Shown: piece after piece, positions 6,566-10,000 of the stretch
How the letters are laid out: each line of letters starts with the position of its first letter
Numbering within the stretch: position 1 is the first letter of the stretch
Assembly (NCBI GenBank): GCA_002005505.1
Contig: KV908634.1
Coordinates: 114,108 to 124,107 of the forward strand
DNA from: Botryococcus braunii
Taxonomy: Eukaryota > Chlorophyta > Trebouxiophyceae
DNA: 10,000 nucleotides
Direction: 5' to 3'
Made by a program: the position numbers and the translations under genes
Notes under the pieces: generated by a model
What the model saw: only the letters and a program-made list of their open reading frames with translations
Databases searched by the model: none
What the model was told of the DNA's origin: nothing

Positions 6566-6819
6566 TCACAATAGGGCACCAATTATCACTTAAATGGAAT
6601 GTGCTGGTGTTATGGTGGCCCTCGTTTCAAAAAGCGTGACTGCTGCTTGAGAGGCTTTAACGTGAAGACCTCATTTTGGAGGTACGGTTCTTACTCCATT
6701 TTTCACATAAATTGATGATAGTTTCAATGACTCCCTCATTATGACTTCGTGCTTTCAATCATTGTAGTAGTTGAAGAGGAGGCTGGACTTCGTGTTCCCT
6801 TTACAACCTCGTTTTGCCA

Positions 6820-6969
6820 TCAGCTTGCTATCCGATAAACATGCCTTATAACGCAATCATTTAAAGTAATAAAACACTCCATGGAAAGTTTGGATATCCA
6901 AAAAGCTAAGATTTCTGGTTCAGGCAAGACAAATTTGTATATGTTACTCCCGGCGTCTTGTTTCGACAT
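6820..6969 (-). CDS. 49-residue minus-strand ORF, possible first exon
   Basis: A complete ATG-to-TGA frame on the minus strand begins MSKQDAGSNIYKFVLPEP. It has an in-frame stop shortly upstream, so the ATG would be the true start. The rest is mixed hydrophobic and charged (ILAFWISKLSMEC). As a first exon it could continue through a donor such as GTTTAT near its end. As a free-standing gene it would be very small. Its strand agrees with the other exon-like stretches between 7215 and 5475. Confidence 0.22.
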   Translation of the reverse strand: MSKQDAGSNIYKFVLPEPEILAFWISKLSMECFITLNDCVIRHVYRIAS

Positions 6970-6987
6970 GCAGCCTAATGTAATGCA

Positions 6988-7281
6988 TCAAATTGTGTAT
7001 TTTAAAGTGGTATAAAGCTTTCCTATCCAAAGTATCTCACGCACCTCAACCAATGGGGTGCCATGGCCAGTGAAGCCGCAAAGTCGCTGATCTTGTCCAC
7101 AGGAGCCAACATGGGACGAAACCACAGTCCAGACGTGAGAAATGTCATTTGAAACGATCGTTGAAATTTCGACCTCAACTTGAGCCAGCTTTGCCATGAC
7201 GTGACGAGGCTGCTGCTTGCGATCGCAGAAGGAAGGAGCCCCGAAAGGCTCAATGCTTGGTCTAATACACCCCAGGCACAT
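6988..7281 (-). CDS. Minus-strand open frame with acceptor- and donor-like borders
   Basis: About 97 codons are open on the minus strand. Within it, tccttccttctgcgatcgc plus aagcag gives a pyrimidine-rich acceptor before 7215, and GAG|GTGCGTGAG gives a donor after 7045. These cut out a phase-0 exon of 57 codons (MAKLAQVEVEISTIVSND...; SHVWTVV). The alternative minus frame 7023-7253 is open too, so the reading frame is unsure. The sequence VEVEISTIV...HVWTVV slightly recalls the start of Tudor domains, but the aromatic cage residues are not visible. The family is left open. Confidence 0.25.
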   Translation of the reverse strand: MCLGCIRPSIEPFGAPSFCDRKQQPRHVMAKLAQVEVEISTIVSNDISHVWTVVSSHVGSCGQDQRLCGFTGHGTPLVEVREILWIGKLYTTLKYTI

Positions 7282-7655
7282 TCTCCTGGAACCCCTGAAC
7301 CGTAGTAGCTTTGTGCCCGAGCATGAAAAACCTGAGGTATGCCGGGGTATTAGAGCTTTTGCATCCTCTAAACAGAACGTGGTCCGGGACGGTGATCTTC
7401 GATATTGGCTCCGCCGAATCCACAGCCGATTTGACAGATCTGATAGTTAGAAGGGGTCCATTGGGGCTGCCCGGGCCTACTGGAACCACGCAGGAATTGA
7501 CCCTTTGTAAAAGGTCGAGGCCACAAAAGGATGTGCCAAACGCGGAGCGCCCGCATCCGTTCTCTGCATTAGTTAGTGGTCTGGACGAAATTGGACTTTT
7601 GTGGAGGCTTTTCTGCGGTTATACTGAGCTCCTAGCGTTACTTCTTCCTGTGTGA
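7262..7655. CDS. Stretch open on both strands, strand of coding unresolved
   Basis: The plus frame 7311-7655 has its first ATG at 7323 (MKNLRYAGVLELL...) and a stop at 7655. The minus frame 7618-7262 has no early ATG and reads for example SAVDSAEPISKITVPDHV. Both are free of stops for about 115-119 codons. Hand counts give the same G-first share (about 29 percent) and nearly the same purine-first share (54 and 56 percent) for both, so the strand cannot be chosen. A second plus frame (7217-7450) is open as well. Simultaneous depletion of stops on both strands is typical of a real coding exon and its shadow. No family was recognised. Confidence 0.3.
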
Positions 7656-7678
7656 GGCGCAGTAAGGGGGAGACTTAG

Positions 7679-8060
7679 AACCACCGACTCGAGGTTACGT
7701 ATGTGCACGCAACCCCAACAATTCCAGACTTCGAGAAAATCCCCTCAGGAGAAGGTGTTTATGTTGTCCACACGTGTCGCATGGTAGAATTTCATGCAGG
7801 GTGTACGCTCAGTCAAGTCAGGCGACACTTCAAAATCACGTTTAATCTGCCCACACAGGAGGGCTCAAGGATGCGATTCTCTTTGGATGCGATTGTCAGG
7901 ATGCGAGCGGATCTGTGCCTTGCTCCGCTTCCTCTTGCACATCCCTGTACTTCGTTTGGCATGGTGCACTTACGTGTGGGCGTAAGGGCGGGGAGCCGGC
8001 GGCAGCCGCCCACCAGCAGCTCTTGGGCGGCTGCCGGAAGTACAGGGCTGTGCAAGTCCA
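7679..8060 (+). CDS. Plus-strand exon-like stretch running into the CT tract
   Basis: The plus frame opens right after agacttag (acceptor-like) and reads NHRLEVTYVHATPTIPDFEK and on to about RMRADLC near 7920. Nearly 57 percent of codons begin with a purine. After 7980 the frame enters the GC hairpin and then the CT microsatellite, where Leu-Ser repeats are meaningless, so the coding part must end before that. Possible donors are GTGGGC near 7976 and GTAAGG at 7982. It could follow the plus reading of 7323-7655 as the next exon. Family unknown. Confidence 0.28.
8000..8036. repeat. GC-rich hairpin, 12-bp perfect stem
   Basis: cggcagccgccc (8000-8011) pairs perfectly with gggcggctgccg (8025-8036) around a 13-base loop. 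The stem is almost all G/C. It stands 30 bp before the C-run that opens the CT tract. No T-run follows, so a bacterial-type terminator is not suggested. Confidence 0.9.
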
Positions 8061-8065
8061 CAACT

Positions 8066-8251
<186 letters not shown>

Positions 8252-8551
8252 ACCGGGGCTTCTGACATCCACGAGAGTAACTTTTACACCAGGTGTGTCT
8301 TACTGGCCCTTTAAAATCTTGGTTGCACTAATCGTAACGCCACTTTTTTTGTGTCACCAGGGCTGAAGGTTGGATACGCTTCATTGAATACATCGCTTCA
8401 ATTTGCGGAGGCAATTGAACCGTCATCGGAATACTGAGGAAGGAAGGAAGGAAATATTACATCTAGCACCAACCATCCTATTATGGCTGAAGGGATGACT
8501 CATCCAGATCCACTCCTCAGAGCTGGATGTCCCTGAAGCATGCATGCGACG
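8252..8551. other. No gene seen
   Basis: Stops occur in all frames. Only a short ggaa repeat near 8441-8452 and an atccag/ctggat inverted pair near 8500-8526 were noticed; neither is strong. Confidence 0.55.
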
Positions 8552-8561
8552 TATTTATAAG
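8552..8561 (+). promoter_or_regulatory. TATA-like box
   Basis: tatttataag fits a TATA box and lies about 150 bp before the ATG at 8705, leaving room for a short 5' leader. An upstream ATG at 8653 opens a 31-codon reading frame that overlaps the main start and could act as an upstream ORF. There is no other promoter evidence. Confidence 0.2.
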
Positions 8562-8704
8562 GAGCTGTAAGAGAGTGAAATATATCAGATTAAGCCTGAG
8601 ACTCTCAGGTCCCCGATGCCCGAACAGTCCTTAGAAAAAGGGTGAAGTGTGCATGACCCGGCACACGCGGAGAAGAGATTATGTGAGCACCACCAATTTT
8701 CCCC

Positions 8705-8926
8705 ATGGCCCCCATGCATACACGAAGTATTCTTGTCTTCACCCAGCATAACCAAGCCCTTGAGGAAAAGCACAGGCAGACCAATGTGCCTACAATTGGT
8801 TCCTGGTTTGTTGTGGGCGACCCCGACATCCGGATGGATCCACGGCATCCCAACAACCTGTGGATGTTCATGGAGACGGACACGTGGAATAGGAGTGAAG
8901 TTGGTGTTCCCCAACACGTGAATTAG
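8705..8926 (+). CDS. Small ORF in good start context, unrecognised
   Basis: ATG in the context ccccATGGcc opens a 73-codon frame ending in TAG. It reads MAPMHTRSILVFTQ..., then GSWFVVGDPDIRMDPRHPN and LWMFMETDTW. About 62 percent of codons begin with a purine and C is frequent at third positions, better than the two other open frames over the same bases (8649 plus and 8917 minus). No signal peptide or membrane helix. It may be a complete small protein or a first exon, since CAC|GTGAAT just before the stop is a weak donor. No family was recognised. Confidence 0.3.
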   Translation: MAPMHTRSILVFTQHNQALEEKHRQTNVPTIGSWFVVGDPDIRMDPRHPNNLWMFMETDTWNRSEVGVPQHVN

Positions 8927-9114
8927 TACACTAGGACAATAGAAAGTACACTGTTATAATAGTGAGTACTGGTACTGTAACATGCCCATGGAGTCCCCAT
9001 CGTACCTGGGTGGGATTTCTGATGGCAGACGTGATCAGTATCTGAAGCAGAATCCCATGTACGTGTATGCATGTCATGAGAGTCCTGGTGTATAGGCTTC
9101 ATTCTTAATTTTTA
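8927..9114. other. No gene seen
   Basis: No open frame of note. Short tgtacgtgtatgcatg-like purine-pyrimidine alternation near 9058-9074 echoes the words of the first few hundred bases of the window. Confidence 0.5.
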
Positions 9115-9165
9115 ATCGCCCTGATGCTCGTCGTACTGCCGATTCAAATCGGCGACTTGGGCGAT
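9115..9165. repeat. Compound stem-loop, 7-bp outer and 6-bp inner stem
   Basis: atcgccc (9115-9121) pairs with gggcgat (9159-9165). Inside lies a perfect hairpin, gccgat-tcaa-atcggc (9138-9153). The whole is 51 bases, too short for a tRNA. It lies about 150 bp before the candidate gene start at 9315. Function unknown. Confidence 0.45.
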
Positions 9166-9314
9166 GGCCACGAAGTGCGGGATGCTGCAATGCAGCTTCG
9201 AAAGTATTCATGCCTAGGGACGCATCCCACCAAGAAAGGCGCAGATGATACGCTGATTGCTCACGGTTACAGAGATAATTAAACAGCTGAGAGTTTCTCT
9301 CGCATATTCAAAAA

Positions 9315-9464
9315 ATGATGACGGCCGAGGAAGATGCTGATGACGAGCCCCCGTCGCCACATCAGGGCCTGAATACAGGGTCGGATGCCGCACACAGCTT
9401 GAATAGTGTAGAGCGAGGGGATGAATACCACTTTTCAAACATGCAGCTGTTCTGTGTCTGGTAC
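9315..9464 (+). CDS. Candidate first exon of a plus-strand gene
   Basis: Two successive ATGs stand after an A-run (ttcaaaaaATGATG), a favourable context. The frame then encodes an acidic, probably disordered N-terminus (MMTAEEDADDEPPSPHQG...). Over the first 50 codons about 38 percent begin with G, among the clearest coding biases in the window. At 9461 the sequence GTACGT is a strong splice donor (exon ends in phase 2), and GTGCGG at 9465 is a phase-0 alternative. Beyond it the frame stays open to 9614 but loses the bias and becomes T-rich, as expected of an intron. A signal peptide is absent. Family unknown. Confidence 0.45.
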
Positions 9465-9648
9465 GTGCGGTTCCTGGGCACAGCAGGTTTGCATTATGTT
9501 CTGCTTTTATGCGATCCCGTGATCGAGAATCCCCGCCTTATTGGAACATCCACTTTTGTTGTCTGCGGATCCCAGTTGCGATGGGTCTGGTGTACCTCGA
9601 ATACATGCAAGTGACCTGACGGGCATGGGTGTCCATTTTGGATGAGTT

Positions 9649-9837
9649 TTAGCTGTTTTCTCTCGTTGCGCCGGCTTCTTTAGTCCTATCAGGCGGGCGT
9701 TGTCTCAACCACTTTACATCATTTTGGGCATTATTATTACTTTCAAGATAATTGAGGTTTTTGAATTGTGAACTGATTGAAGGCAAACTATTGTTGGGAG
9801 CGCAGTCGGATAAGGTAGGGCTCATCTTTTTGGCCAT
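9649..9837 (-). CDS. 62-residue minus-strand ORF with ACCATGG start, alternative to an intron
   Basis: On the minus strand ACCATGGCC, an ideal eukaryotic start context, opens a complete frame to TAA. It encodes a Ser/Asn-rich hydrophilic peptide (MAKKMSPTLSDCAPNNSL...). About 62 percent of codons begin with a purine, but only about 21 percent with G. It lies inside what I read as the intron of the plus-strand gene, whose plus sequence is T-rich there. It could be a nested small gene or chance. Confidence 0.15.
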   Translation of the reverse strand: MAKKMSPTLSDCAPNNSLPSISSQFKNLNYLESNNNAQNDVKWLRQRPPDRTKEAGATRENS

Positions 9838-9875
9838 GGTATGGGTACTGACGAGTAGCCAAACGTGGCCTGCAG

Positions 9876-10000
9876 GTTGTCACAGTTTTGCCAGGGCGTG
9901 CAGATAACTCTATCCTACACCCTAGCAGGTGGGTTGCCCTACTTCAAGCTGCCCCTTCTGGTGTGCTTGCCACTGCCAAGTTTGCTGTCAAGGGTGTGCT
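9876..10000 (+). CDS. Candidate exon running off the window, partial
   Basis: The plus frame reading VVTVLPGRADNSILHPSRW and on is open to the end of the window. Of 41 codons, 18 begin with G, the strongest bias among the short candidates outside low-complexity DNA. It is preceded by gtggcctgcag, a good acceptor, and by tactgac about 27 bases upstream, which resembles a branch-point. An in-frame stop at 9849-9851 shows that the exon must start after it. It matches in phase 0 with the 9464 donor of the upstream exon, giving an intron of about 410 bases; the stronger 9461 donor would need another frame. The residues suggest a folded, partly hydrophobic domain that I do not recognise. Confidence 0.42.

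Noticed and set aside
6293..6780. ttgaagagga at 6293, 6367 and 6771 as a dispersed repeat
   Set aside because: Ten-base matches are expected dozens of times by chance in 10 kb, and the flanks of the three copies align poorly.
9115..9165. tRNA-like fold with a T-loop-like ttcaaat
   Set aside because: At 51 bases it is too short. There is no D-arm or anticodon arm, the inner stem has the wrong size for a T-arm, and no A-box is present.

Overview
The window looks like nuclear DNA of a eukaryote. I see no prokaryotic gene layout: no closely packed long ORFs, no operons, no rRNA or tRNA and no recognisable bacterial gene. It does hold long dinucleotide microsatellites, short coding-like open stretches separated by AT- or T-rich stretches, and GT...AG-type splice-site candidates. 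CpG dinucleotides are common throughout, which argues against a vertebrate. I cannot name the organism. An alga or other protist, or an invertebrate, would fit. No protein here could be assigned to a known family by eye, so every coding call is a candidate. Calls rest on open frame, purine-first (especially G-first) codon bias counted by hand, start context and splice-like flanks.

Region 1 (1-2810) is remarkable for palindromes. There is a 144-bp near-perfect, loopless palindrome (2288-2431), perfect palindromes of 26, 22, 26 and 22 bp (15-40, 162-183, 1876-1901, 2781-2802), smaller ones, and a 32-bp tandem repeat (497-571). Weak plus-strand open frames lie at 728-1117, 1184-1408, 1959-2144 and 2362-2682.

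Region 2 (2811-4880) is GC-richer. It has a diverged direct repeat of period about 206 bp (2924-3280) and then the longest repeat-free open frame of the window, on the minus strand (3916-4788). That frame has a Ser/Pro-rich end and strong codon periodicity.

Region 3 (4881-5410) is a duplicated block. Two (TG)n arrays are each followed by the same 3' flank. After the second copy comes a pyrimidine-rich stretch that switches to a purine-rich one.

Region 4 (5475-7300) carries several short coding-like stretches on the minus strand with splice-like borders. They may be exons of one minus-strand gene, possibly continuing into 4788-3916. The exact exon chain cannot be fixed without transcripts.

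Region 5 (7260-8260) is open on both strands at 7262-7655. A plus-strand exon-like stretch follows (7679 to about 7920), then a 12-bp GC hairpin directly before a 165-bp (CT)n tract capped by C-runs.

Region 6 (8550-10000) has a short plus-strand ORF in good start context behind a TATA-like box (8552; ATG 8705). It also has what looks like the 5' end of a plus-strand gene: first exon 9315 to about 9464, and a further exon from 9876 running off the window.
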